This document shows positions 50,362 to 59,958 of a DNA stretch of 64,000 bases, in pieces (position 1 is the first letter of the stretch; each line of letters opens with the position of its first letter). Under the pieces are notes generated by a model, which had not been told where the DNA came from, made no database searches, and saw only the letters and a list, made by a program, of their open reading frames with translations. Origin of the DNA: an uncultured Saprospiraceae bacterium (GTDB lineage Bacteria; Bacteroidota; Bacteroidia; Chitinophagales; Saprospiraceae); assembly GCA_937924805.1 (NCBI GenBank), contig CALDTZ010000004.1, positions 1-64,000 of the forward strand, given 5' to 3'. Both the position numbers and the translations under genes were made by a program.

Positions 50362-51093
50362 ATGATGATTATGATAAAATGGTTAAAAATGACAAGTTTT
50401 TTTATTGCGATGGTTTATTCTATTTCATGTACAAATGAGAATATTACCGATTATAAGCCGGTATCAAAAGACTGCTATAACGTAGGAATAGTAGTGATGG
50501 ATGGGGTGTATAATACAGAGGTTACAGCTCCTTATGATATATTTCACCATACGATATTTCGGGATAGTATAAAGCCTATGTGTGTATTTACGGTCGCTCA
50601 ACATAAAGGTTCTATTCGATCCTTTGAGGGATTGACATTTATACCTGATTTCTCCTTTGAAGAGGATGAAATTCCAGCTATTGACATTTTAGTAATACCA
50701 AGCGCAGAACATCATTTAGACTCCGATCTAGAGAATATAGAAATGATCGATTGGGTTAAGAAAACAGGTAAAGCTGCCGATTATATAACCTCTCATTGTG
50801 ATGGTTCTTTTATTCTTGCGAAAGCAGGCTTGCTTGATGGTATAAAGGCGACTACCTTTCCATCAGATATCGAGACTATGCGACGAATGTTTCCCACGTT
50901 AGACATCCTCGATGATGTCTTATTTGTCCATGACCAAAACGTAATAACCTCGGCTGGAGGAGCTAAGTCTTTTGAAGCTTCACTGTATCTATGCCAGCAT
51001 TTATACGGCAAAGAAGTTGCCGATCAGCTTGCTGAAGGTTTAGTTATCGATTGGGATTTAAATCAAACACCCCATTTGATTATTCAAAAATAA
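50362..51093 (+). CDS. DJ-1/PfpI (GATase1-like) family protein with lipoprotein signal
   Basis: CYNVGIVVMDGVYNTEVTAPYDIF...ITSHCDGSFILAKAGLLDG (nucleophile-elbow Cys); N-term lipobox-like YSISCTN. Confidence 0.8.
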   Translation: MMIMIKWLKMTSFFIAMVYSISCTNENITDYKPVSKDCYNVGIVVMDGVYNTEVTAPYDIFHHTIFRDSIKPMCVFTVAQHKGSIRSFEGLTFIPDFSFEEDEIPAIDILVIPSAEHHLDSDLENIEMIDWVKKTGKAADYITSHCDGSFILAKAGLLDGIKATTFPSDIETMRRMFPTLDILDDVLFVHDQNVITSAGGAKSFEASLYLCQHLYGKEVADQLAEGLVIDWDLNQTPHLIIQK

Positions 51094-51095
51094 AT

Positions 51096-51123
51096 GGTAG
51101 TTGTTATTTATATTTTAACTACC
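51096..51123 (-). terminator. Possible terminator at convergent DJ-1/M14 junction
   Basis: GGTAGTT-N14-AACTACC with T-rich ATTTATTTTTG tail on the minus strand; overlaps the M14 stop codon. Confidence 0.45.
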
Positions 51124-53498
51124 GAATGAGTGATCACATCATTTGTTGATGAAACCAAGGTTACTTGATAGATTCCTTTATCCCAATCGTTTGTATCAAT
51201 CATTAAATTGGATGGTAAATTTTGATTTTTATAAACAAGTTCACCAAGTGCATTATGTACTTCTGCCGATTTAATAATCGTTTCTCCCAGTTGATTTATT
51301 TGTAGAGATTCTTCAAACGGGTTTGGAAATAGTTTAAAATCAACCCCCTCTGTCAATGACACATTATCAGGGTCTCCATAGATAATGTTTATTGATAGGT
51401 CATCAAAATAGAATCCATCCCCACGTACAAAATTATCACTGATCAGCCTGAATTTGAGATTTACCTGCTGCCCTATAAAATCTTTTAAAGACACCACTTC
51501 AGGAACCCAAGTATTTTGTTCGCCGTCGTATAATGGTTGCCCATCATCTTGGTTGCCGGTACCTTGGTTGGTAAATAATCCACATAAAGGCTCATAAATG
51601 CCATCTTCACCTGCTGCTAATATTTGTACATAATCAAAATCTTCTTCGATTTCCCATTTTGCTTGGTATTTAATATTTGCATCTACAGCATCTTTAAGAT
51701 CTATAGATTGGCCAAAGATTAGTTCACTGTTTTCACCATTTGAATATCTACTAAAAGGGCTATCTGTCATTGATAACTCAGCACTTACAAAATCTTCGCT
51801 AGTTACATTCCATGAGGTACCATCAACCCATTCTGAAAGATCATCCAATCCTGATTCAATAAGTGGTTCAAATTCACCAGAATTAAACGTTTTTTCAACA
51901 GGGTAAGAAAGTGTATGGCCACCATAATCAATATTTACGGTGAAGTTTATTTGTTCATTTTCTCCGTTATTTAATGGCGTGTATTCGTAATCGAAGCTAA
52001 GGCTTTCTGATGCTAAAAGATCTAAAGTAGATGTATAGGTAACGGGTGTAATCGAAAGGTTTGAAGTTGTTGTTGTTAATGTGATATCAGCACTTCCGTC
52101 TGTTAATCCATATCGAGTTAAATCAACATCGAATGTACCTACTACAGATTCCAGAACTGGGTTTTTATCTAATTCTGGTTCTAGATAATAATGTAGTATG
52201 TTGACAGTCGTAATGTTTTGTAAGGCACAAAATTTATTTAGTTCGTCGATCGCTGATTCTGGCGGCCAAAAGCCAAAACCTTGAGGACCTACTTCTGGCG
52301 TCATAGCATAAATCTTTGGTTTGTCTTCATCGCTATAAAACCAATCATCAGACACACCATTGGCATTATATCCAATGGTTTCAAAAGCGGTACCATAAGG
52401 GTAGGTGTTTTCCCTAGTTACAGATTTGGCGATTCCTTTAAATAATGCATCTTCTTCGGTAGGTAAACTTTGATATCCCCATGGATGTATAAGTACATTA
52501 CTATATGTATGATAATTTAAAGTGATTCTGAATTCGTGATTTTTTACTAAGTGTTCTACAGCCTGAACTTCTGGTTCAGATTCAGCAGATGGTCCTCGAT
52601 GGGTTTCGGACGCTCCGTCAGGAGAAGATCCTACATCATCGTACCCCCAGTTGTATCCGTAATTACGATTTAAATCAACACCAAAAGTACCATCTCCATT
52701 GTCTCGTCTATTTTTTCTCCAGAGACCTCCACCATTAGGTTCAATAATCTCATTATATACATATCCATCTGGATTTACACAGGGAATAAAGTACATCTCG
52801 GAGTTGTCGACCAGCCAAGTAATTTGAGGGTCGGTACCATAATTTTCCAACACTCTCCAAATAAAGAAGATAAGTTGTGAAAGTCCGTTAGGTTCTCTTG
52901 AATGATGCAATGCAGTAAATAAAACTTCTGGTTTGTTTTCTTGGTCAACATCAGGATTATTTGATAATCGCAGGTAATGAATCGGTCGATCATCGTGGGT
53001 ACGAAAGTCTCCAATTTCTGTCATCGGAGATAGTAAATTTGGAAATTTTTCGTGCATATCATTAAGTACGGTAATCATTTCATCGTATGTATAATAGCCA
53101 CCCATGGTTCCGAAAGTGTAGTTTTCAGGAGTTTCGTATTGATCTACGATAGATATGATATCACTTTGTTCACAATCACCTTTAAAGCTAGAAAGCGAAG
53201 AAAAGTCTTCCTGTGATTGATAATGTTTGACCACATCATTAATAAGTATTGTATATGGAATATTTGCTTTTTTTAGTTTTAAGATCTCAGTACTAGCATA
53301 ATCACTGATTAAAAACTTATTTTTTGAGTGTTCACCGTGATCTACTTCGAGGCCAAGTTTTGCTACTTCATTGATATCATGTTGTCGCAGATCAATTTGG
53401 ACTCGTGAATATTTCGTGGCTTGAGCTTGCCCTTGATGGATGTTGATCAATAGGCAAAAAATCAAGGATAATGTTAATATGACGTTGGATCTTTTCAT
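51108..53498 (-). CDS. M14 zinc carboxypeptidase with T9SS type A sorting domain
   Basis: HHSREPNGLSQ (HxxE), VDLNRNYGYNW, LNYHTYSN, TPEVGPQGFGFWP; C-term FKLFPNPFEESLQINQLGE...GIYQVTLVSSTNDVITHSVVKI. Confidence 0.93.
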   Translation of the reverse strand: MKRSNVILTLSLIFCLLINIHQGQAQATKYSRVQIDLRQHDINEVAKLGLEVDHGEHSKNKFLISDYASTEILKLKKANIPYTILINDVVKHYQSQEDFSSLSSFKGDCEQSDIISIVDQYETPENYTFGTMGGYYTYDEMITVLNDMHEKFPNLLSPMTEIGDFRTHDDRPIHYLRLSNNPDVDQENKPEVLFTALHHSREPNGLSQLIFFIWRVLENYGTDPQITWLVDNSEMYFIPCVNPDGYVYNEIIEPNGGGLWRKNRRDNGDGTFGVDLNRNYGYNWGYDDVGSSPDGASETHRGPSAESEPEVQAVEHLVKNHEFRITLNYHTYSNVLIHPWGYQSLPTEEDALFKGIAKSVTRENTYPYGTAFETIGYNANGVSDDWFYSDEDKPKIYAMTPEVGPQGFGFWPPESAIDELNKFCALQNITTVNILHYYLEPELDKNPVLESVVGTFDVDLTRYGLTDGSADITLTTTTSNLSITPVTYTSTLDLLASESLSFDYEYTPLNNGENEQINFTVNIDYGGHTLSYPVEKTFNSGEFEPLIESGLDDLSEWVDGTSWNVTSEDFVSAELSMTDSPFSRYSNGENSELIFGQSIDLKDAVDANIKYQAKWEIEEDFDYVQILAAGEDGIYEPLCGLFTNQGTGNQDDGQPLYDGEQNTWVPEVVSLKDFIGQQVNLKFRLISDNFVRGDGFYFDDLSINIIYGDPDNVSLTEGVDFKLFPNPFEESLQINQLGETIIKSAEVHNALGELVYKNQNLPSNLMIDTNDWDKGIYQVTLVSSTNDVITHSVVKI

Positions 53499-53887
53499 GG
53501 TCTTAGAAGATAATTTGATTCTGATTTGTTAAGGCATCGAGCTTTATTGGCAAACTGTGAATAGTGCAATATTTGAAGTATTGAATCACCACTTATTTTT
53601 TTCTTATCGTAGGAGTAAACGGCTGTATTTTTGTCTTCATCTACGATGTTGAGGATCATAACACCGTATTTTTGATAGGCCGTAGAAATCATGCGGGGGT
53701 CTACCTTTCCTTTTATGTAAACAAAAGCGTAGCCGTCCATACATTCTTCGGTCATCGTTGGAACCTCTTTTTGAGTGGTAGGTTTATCCTTTTTTTTACA
53801 ACTTGATATCGAAAGTGTTAGCAATAAAATTATTGGTAGACACCATCTATTTAATTTTCTCATCATGGTAATTTCAAAATTAAACAT
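53495..53887 (-). CDS. Small lipoprotein of unknown function, ATGA overlap with the M14 gene
   Basis: Lipobox LSISSCKKK; stop and next start share ATGA at 53495-53498. Confidence 0.6.
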   Translation of the reverse strand: MFNFEITMMRKLNRWCLPIILLLTLSISSCKKKDKPTTQKEVPTMTEECMDGYAFVYIKGKVDPRMISTAYQKYGVMILNIVDEDKNTAVYSYDKKKISGDSILQILHYSQFANKARCLNKSESNYLLRP

Positions 53888-54036
53888 TTATAATAGGAAA
53901 GGTAAAAAAATCAAATGTTTCGCAAGACAAGCAATGTTCTTTTTTGAGCTATTAAATGAAAAGAGTCATATCCATACATTTTCGACATGTATTTTTTATG
54001 CAATTTTCAATCAAAAACTTGCAAGAACCAACATTG

Positions 54037-54054
54037 TAACGTATAATTACGTTA
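54037..54054. promoter_or_regulatory. Inverted repeat upstream of blaI-like gene, candidate operator
   Basis: TAACGTA-TAAT-TACGTTA, perfect 7-bp arms, about 40 bp upstream of the start. Confidence 0.5.
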
Positions 54055-54093
54055 TGTAATTAATTTATTAGTTGATAAACGTTAAAGACCGTT

Positions 54094-54453
54094 ATGCAAA
54101 AACTTACAAAAGCAGAAGAGAACATCATGCATCGATTATGGAATCTAGGAAAATCGACGGTTACGGATATCATTAAATCTATGCCAGATCCTCATCCGCC
54201 ACATTCGACGGTATCAACGACGATTAGAATCTTAGAGAAAAAGGGGTTTGTAAGTCATGAGACCTATGGGCGAACCCATGCTTATTACCCAGTTATAACC
54301 AAAGAAAAGTATAGTAAGAAGTCGATTAAGGATATGATCCATGGATACTTCGATGGATCTGTTGAAAATATGTTATCGTTTCTAATAAAAGAAGAAAAAG
54401 TAGACAAAGAAGAATTGAAGAAACTAGTCAATCAATTAGAAAACGAAAAATAA
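54094..54453 (+). CDS. BlaI/MecI/CopY-family transcriptional repressor
   Basis: LTKAEENIMHRLWNLGKSTVTDIIKSMPDPHPPHSTVSTTIRILEKKGFVSHETYGRTHAYYPVI. Confidence 0.93.
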   Translation: MQKLTKAEENIMHRLWNLGKSTVTDIIKSMPDPHPPHSTVSTTIRILEKKGFVSHETYGRTHAYYPVITKEKYSKKSIKDMIHGYFDGSVENMLSFLIKEEKVDKEELKKLVNQLENEK

Positions 54454-55766
54454 TGGAAGGGTTTACTACGTATTTACTGCTTGCGGGATTATACATTTCC
54501 ATTTTTTATTTGGGTTTTGTATTCATCTCGAAGTTAAATTATGATTTTCGTTTACAACGATTTTTGATTGTTGGTTCCGTTTTACTTTCGTTGGTATTAC
54601 CAATGATGAGTCTCGGTTTTTTAGCGGATCAATCGAGTATTTCTGCAATTTTAAGTGTAGTTACCATTACTCCAAACCAGCAAAAAATAGCGGTGTCTTT
54701 CGCGGATATTGTTCAAAGTGATCACTTCAATTTCTGGACTATAGTCAATGTATTTTTTACCCTAGGTTTTGTAACTTCCTTGTTTCGATTTTTATTCGGA
54801 TTATCTAAGATTTATACCTTGGTCAAGGAAGGTGAAAGGGTCGTTTATGATACTGATAAGACCTTGTTTTTATCAAATATAGAAACACCTTGTTCATTTT
54901 TAAATTATATCTTCTTACCTCGAACGATGGAGCTAGATTTAAAAGAAACCAAGGTTGTCGTCCACCATGAAATACAACACATTAAGCTTAAGCACTCGAT
55001 AGATAACGTACTCTTAGCTTTCATCCAATGTGTCTTTTGGTGGCTTCCTACGTACTATTTACTCCAGCGACAACTAAAACTTATTCATGAGTATGAAGCG
55101 GATGCAAATGTAATTGTCAGTGAAAACAAATATGCGTATTCAAACTTCCTTATAGAACAACTTCCAAATCAAAAGTTATTACTGCTTAACCATTTTAATT
55201 CATTTATTAAAAAAAGAATCAGTATGATGTATCAATCAAAAAAACAATCAAACTCCCTCTATGCGGTGGCTATTTACTTTTTCATCTTGGTATTTGCTTT
55301 TGGTATCCAAGCGTGCCAATCGGATATAGGTCATGAAACGAAATCGCTTTCTTCATTGAGCAGTGGAGAGAATGTCAGTCAAGGAGAAAAAATCTACAAA
55401 ACATTGGAAGCACCCAATAAAATGCCAATGGAGGCGTCTTGTATCAGTGATGTCGAACCTTATGAAGAACAGTTAAAGTGCAGCGATCAAAAATTACTCA
55501 TGCATGTTTATAAAAATATAGTCTATCCAACGGCAGCTCGCGATAATGGAATAGAAGGTCAAGTTGTTTGCCAATTTGTAATCACAAAAGAAGGTAAGGT
55601 ACGATCACCTAAAATTGTAAAAGAACTTGGTTATGGTACTTCAGAAACGGTATTGGAAACCTTACGGGATATGGAGGAAAAAGGTTTTACTTGGTCACCA
55701 GGTATGGTAGAAGGCAAACCCGTTGATGTAGAGTATTCACTCCCCGTAAAATTCAAATTGCAGTAA
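54453..55766 (+). CDS. M56-family (BlaR1-like) membrane metallopeptidase with C-terminal TonB-like domain
   Basis: TM segments, VVHHEIQHIKLKHSID (HExxH), C-term YPTAARDNGIEGQVVCQFVITKEGKVRSPKIVKELGYG..ETVLETLRDM (TonB_C). Start overlaps the upstream stop. Confidence 0.9.
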   Translation: MEGFTTYLLLAGLYISIFYLGFVFISKLNYDFRLQRFLIVGSVLLSLVLPMMSLGFLADQSSISAILSVVTITPNQQKIAVSFADIVQSDHFNFWTIVNVFFTLGFVTSLFRFLFGLSKIYTLVKEGERVVYDTDKTLFLSNIETPCSFLNYIFLPRTMELDLKETKVVVHHEIQHIKLKHSIDNVLLAFIQCVFWWLPTYYLLQRQLKLIHEYEADANVIVSENKYAYSNFLIEQLPNQKLLLLNHFNSFIKKRISMMYQSKKQSNSLYAVAIYFFILVFAFGIQACQSDIGHETKSLSSLSSGENVSQGEKIYKTLEAPNKMPMEASCISDVEPYEEQLKCSDQKLLMHVYKNIVYPTAARDNGIEGQVVCQFVITKEGKVRSPKIVKELGYGTSETVLETLRDMEEKGFTWSPGMVEGKPVDVEYSLPVKFKLQ

Positions 55767-55782
55767 TAACTTTATTATAGTA

Positions 55783-55819
55783 AAGGGGAAGCTTTTGGAA
55801 GGGTTTCCCCTTTTTTTCT
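55783..55819. terminator. Hairpin terminator between convergent M56 and polA genes
   Basis: AAAGGGGAA-N14-TTCCCCTTT followed by a T run; symmetric enough to work on both strands. Confidence 0.8.
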
Positions 55820-55928
55820 AAATTGTGCGGACGTAGACTCCTGACCTTGTTCACTTTCAATATAGTGAATGTAGCACTGGAACATTATATGCGTTTAGGT
55901 AGATAGTCAACATATCCTCATCAACCAA

Positions 55929-58715
55929 TTAATGCGCTTCTAACCAGTTTTGACCGATCCCCATTCCTACTAGGATTGGTACATTAAGGCCACTCATGGC
56001 ATCTTTCATTTTTTGTTCGATAATGGGTTGTAGTACTTCCAATTCAGATTTGTGCATGTCGAAAACCAATTCATCATGTACTTGCATGATCATTTTTGTT
56101 TTATACTCACCCTCTTTCAAAAACTTGTGTATATCGATCATAGCGAGTTTGATCATATCGGCTGCAGCTCCCTGAATAGGTGTATTTACGGCGATCCTTT
56201 CGGCGGTGCTTCTTGTTAATCCGTTTCGCGAGTTGATATCACGGAGCGTTCTCTTTCTTCCTTTTAGGGTCATAACATACCCGTTGTCACGTGCAAATTG
56301 AACGGTTTCGTCCATGTACTTTTTTAAATCTGGAAATTCATTAAAATAGGTGGTAATCAACTCTTTGGCTTCAGCCCTTTTGATACCTAATTGTCTAGAC
56401 AGGTTTGTGGCTCCAGCTCCGTAAATAATCGAGAAGTTGACTGTTTTTGCATTCCTTCTTTGTTCTGCTGTAACGCTATCATAATCTACACTATACACTT
56501 TTGCAGCTGTCGCTTTATGAAAATCCAAACCATTTTCAAAAGCGGCTAACATGGTGGGTTCTTTACTGATGTCAGCAATCAAACGCAGTTCTATTTGAGA
56601 ATAATCCGCGGCAAATAGAACATAGTTTTCGTCTCGCGGGATAAATGCTTTACGTATTTCTCTACCTGCATCGGTTTTGATAGGTATGTTTTGCAAATTG
56701 GGGTTGTCGGATGCTAATCTTCCCGTGGCTGCTCTAGCTTGGTTGAAGTTAGAGTGTATACGCCCAGTTTTTGGATTTACCATTAAGGGTAAGGCATTTA
56801 CATAGGTAGATTTCAGTTTGCTAAATTTTCTAAATTCTAATATGTCAGCTACAATATCGTGATCTACGGATAGTTCATTCAGTTTATCAACATCTGTAGA
56901 AAAAGCTCCTGTCGATGTTTTTTTCCATCGATAAGGGATCTGTAATCGCTCAAATAATACACCTCCTACTTGCTTTGGGCTCGCGATATTAAATTGTACA
57001 CCAGCTTTTTCGTAGATCAATTTTTCTTTTTCTTCAATTAATTTTCCTAGGGTTACAGAATAATCATTAAGGAAGTCTGAGTTAATACGAACACCTGTAA
57101 ATTCGATGTCGGTCAAGACATCGATTAATGGTTCTTCAATGGTATGATAAACATCAAGAAGGTCGGATTCAACAAGAAGTTCGTGAATTTTTTCTTTTAC
57201 TTGTAGCGTAATATCTGCATCTTCACCAGCGTATTCTTTGACTTTATCAATGTCAATATCACGCATAGTAAGTTGGTTTTTACCTTTTTTGCCAATGAGT
57301 TGCTCAATCGGCACCATTTTATAGGATAAGTAACTTTCAGAAAGGTAATCCAGTTTGTGTCTCAAATCTGGCTCTACTAAGTAGTGACCGATCATGGTAT
57401 CAAAATTTCGACCTGCCATTTCGATATCATACCACTTCATCATCAACTTATCGTATTTGATGTTTTGCCCAATTTTACCGATGTTTTCATTTTCTAATAG
57501 GGCTTTAAAAATACGGCATCGTTTTTTTGCTTCGTCTTGGTCTTCCGGAATAGGAATATAGTATGCTTCTCCTGCTTTTATTGAAAAAACTAAACCTACA
57601 AGTTCGGCAATATTGGCATCGATACCGGTCGTTTCTGTATCGAAGCAAATTTCTTTTTCCTTTTCTAGCTTTGTGGCTAAGGCCAACATGTCATTTTCGG
57701 TATCGACTAATTTATAGTTATGATCTACATTCTCGATACTTTTAGTCGCTACACTATAGTTTTGTACGGCATAAGCTGGGGTATTATTCGCTCCTACAGA
57801 ACTCTTACCTCCACCAAATAGATCTCCTTGGGTTGGTTCATCAGATCCTAAAATTTGAGTTGCTAATGTTCTAAATTCAAGTTCTGCGAAAATTTTTGCA
57901 AGTGCTTCTTTATTCATTGCCGTAATTTTTACTGCTTCGGCATCAAATTCTATCGGTACATTAAGATCGATGGTTGCTAACTCTTTTGAGAGTCTTCCTT
58001 GATCAGCAAACTCGATAACTTTTTCTTTTTGTTTTCCTTTGAGTTCTTCTGCGTTCTCAATAAGTCCTTCGACTGAACCATATAGTTTAAGCAGTTTAAC
58101 AGCCGTTTTAGCTCCTATTCCTGGTATACCGGGTATGTTATCTACGCTATCCCCTTGAAGCCCCAAGACATCGATGACTTGCTCGACACGTTCAATATCC
58201 CATTTTTCTAAAATTTCCGGTACCCCTAGAATTTCGATTCCATTACCTTGTCGCGATGGTTTGTACATGAATATATTTTCAGACACCAACTGCGCATAAT
58301 CCTTGTCCGGTGTCACCATATACACTTTGAAGCCTTCTTTTTCTGCTTTTTTGGCAATGGTCCCAATAGTATCATCCGCTTCATAATTATCCACCATGAT
58401 GATGGGAATATTGAAAGCTTCAATGATGGATTTTATATAGGGTAAAGCAATTGAAATGTCTTCAGGTTGTGCATCTCTATTTGCTTTGTATGCTGGATAG
58501 GCATCATGTCGAAAGGTCTTGCCTTTTGGGTCAAATGCTACGGCTAAGTGTGTAGGGTTTTGGTTACGCATCATATCCCACATGGTTCGTACAAACCCGG
58601 TAATTGCCGAGGTGTTGATCCCTTTTGAATTGATAAGCGGTCGTGTAATAAAGGCAAAGTGTGCTCTATATACTAATGCATGACCATCTAGTAGAAATAG
58701 TTTTTTTTCTGACAT
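55929..58715 (-). CDS. polA: DNA polymerase I
   Basis: 5'-exo domain (LLDGHALVYRAHFAF; ADDTIGTIA), 3'-5' exo (ICFDTETTGIDA), Pol A motifs (DYSQIELRLIAD; RRNAKTVNFSIIYGAGA; VHDELVFD). Confidence 0.97.
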   Translation of the reverse strand: MSEKKLFLLDGHALVYRAHFAFITRPLINSKGINTSAITGFVRTMWDMMRNQNPTHLAVAFDPKGKTFRHDAYPAYKANRDAQPEDISIALPYIKSIIEAFNIPIIMVDNYEADDTIGTIAKKAEKEGFKVYMVTPDKDYAQLVSENIFMYKPSRQGNGIEILGVPEILEKWDIERVEQVIDVLGLQGDSVDNIPGIPGIGAKTAVKLLKLYGSVEGLIENAEELKGKQKEKVIEFADQGRLSKELATIDLNVPIEFDAEAVKITAMNKEALAKIFAELEFRTLATQILGSDEPTQGDLFGGGKSSVGANNTPAYAVQNYSVATKSIENVDHNYKLVDTENDMLALATKLEKEKEICFDTETTGIDANIAELVGLVFSIKAGEAYYIPIPEDQDEAKKRCRIFKALLENENIGKIGQNIKYDKLMMKWYDIEMAGRNFDTMIGHYLVEPDLRHKLDYLSESYLSYKMVPIEQLIGKKGKNQLTMRDIDIDKVKEYAGEDADITLQVKEKIHELLVESDLLDVYHTIEEPLIDVLTDIEFTGVRINSDFLNDYSVTLGKLIEEKEKLIYEKAGVQFNIASPKQVGGVLFERLQIPYRWKKTSTGAFSTDVDKLNELSVDHDIVADILEFRKFSKLKSTYVNALPLMVNPKTGRIHSNFNQARAATGRLASDNPNLQNIPIKTDAGREIRKAFIPRDENYVLFAADYSQIELRLIADISKEPTMLAAFENGLDFHKATAAKVYSVDYDSVTAEQRRNAKTVNFSIIYGAGATNLSRQLGIKRAEAKELITTYFNEFPDLKKYMDETVQFARDNGYVMTLKGRKRTLRDINSRNGLTRSTAERIAVNTPIQGAAADMIKLAMIDIHKFLKEGEYKTKMIMQVHDELVFDMHKSELEVLQPIIEQKMKDAMSGLNVPILVGMGIGQNWLEAH

Positions 58716-58883
58716 AAGGCTGGGTACTTGTCTTGATAAAAGTAAATCTAAAGATAGCGGATTTATCCGTGTCTAAAAGAGAATTGTATAAATGTCCTAT
58801 TTAATTATTCAATGAGTTTTAATTGATTTGAGTATTCTTTTTTATTTATACTTTGGGATCTTGGTTTATCTTTATTTAAAATA

Positions 58884-59957
58884 TTGAAAATGAAAATACT
58901 TATTGCTTTTACTTTTTTATTTAGTGGATTATGCCTTTTTGGTCAATCTTATGAGGCAGCTGAAAGCGTAGAATATGACGAATCTCAAAATCGATGGATT
59001 ATTGCAAATGGAAGTAATTTATTGCAAAAAAGCCTGGATGGTACTTTGAGTATTTTTAGTAATGTTAGTGGGTCGCATGGGACGGAAATTATGGGTGATT
59101 ATGTATTTACACTTGATGTTGGTAATACGGTACGTGGTATTCGTCTTGATACAGAAGAGGCGGTTATGGATTTATATATTTCGGAAGCAGGCTTTCTTAA
59201 TGGATTGACCAATGATGGCAATGGTATTCTTTATGCAACAGATTTTTCTCAAAAAAAGATATATAAAATTGATGTAACAGATGTTGCCTCGCCTAGTTAC
59301 GAACTTTTTGTTGCTGAGACAGAAGCAAGACCAAACGGTATATTTTATGATGGTCCTAATAATCGAGTCATATGGATTGATTGGGGTGGAAGTGCAAAGG
59401 TTCAAGCGATTGATTTGGATACAGAGGAGATTACAATATTGCTAGAAACTACATTATCCAACTTGGATGGTATAGAACAAGATACGAGTGGTCATTTTTA
59501 TATATCATCATGGGGACCGTCTCAAATCACAAAGTATGATGCTAATTTTGAAAATGAGGAAATACTAGCAACTCCTCCCATTCCAAACCCAGCAGATATT
59601 GGCTATAATCACAAAAGGCATCAATTGGCTATTCCAATCGGTGGCGATGTGGTTTATTTTGATTTAGGTGATCCTACGTTCTCAAGCGATTTGCCTAGCT
59701 TAGATTTGGATATGAAGATCGTTCCCAACCCTATAATAAGCGAGGCTAGCGTTCTATTTGATAATCCTAGTGAGCAATTAATATCTATTTTGATTTACGA
59801 TCAAATGGGAAAACATATTCAAACGATTCGGAAAGGTTATTTGCCTATGGGCCAACAAAAAGTCACTTTTGATATGAATGCTTTCAAAAGTGGAATCTAT
59901 ACTTGTGTAGTTAAAGGTTTTGATTTTGTAGATACTCAATTATTTGTAAAACAATAG
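58884..59957 (+). CDS. SMP-30/NHL-like beta-propeller with T9SS type A sorting domain
   Basis: Signal peptide; repeated propeller strands (NGLTNDGNGILYATDFSQKKIYKID; LSNLDGIEQDTSGHFYISSW); C-term LDMKIVPNPIISEASVLFDNPSEQ...GIYTCVVKGFDFVDTQLFVKQ. Confidence 0.82.
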   Translation: MKMKILIAFTFLFSGLCLFGQSYEAAESVEYDESQNRWIIANGSNLLQKSLDGTLSIFSNVSGSHGTEIMGDYVFTLDVGNTVRGIRLDTEEAVMDLYISEAGFLNGLTNDGNGILYATDFSQKKIYKIDVTDVASPSYELFVAETEARPNGIFYDGPNNRVIWIDWGGSAKVQAIDLDTEEITILLETTLSNLDGIEQDTSGHFYISSWGPSQITKYDANFENEEILATPPIPNPADIGYNHKRHQLAIPIGGDVVYFDLGDPTFSSDLPSLDLDMKIVPNPIISEASVLFDNPSEQLISILIYDQMGKHIQTIRKGYLPMGQQKVTFDMNAFKSGIYTCVVKGFDFVDTQLFVKQ

Positions 59958-59958
59958 G

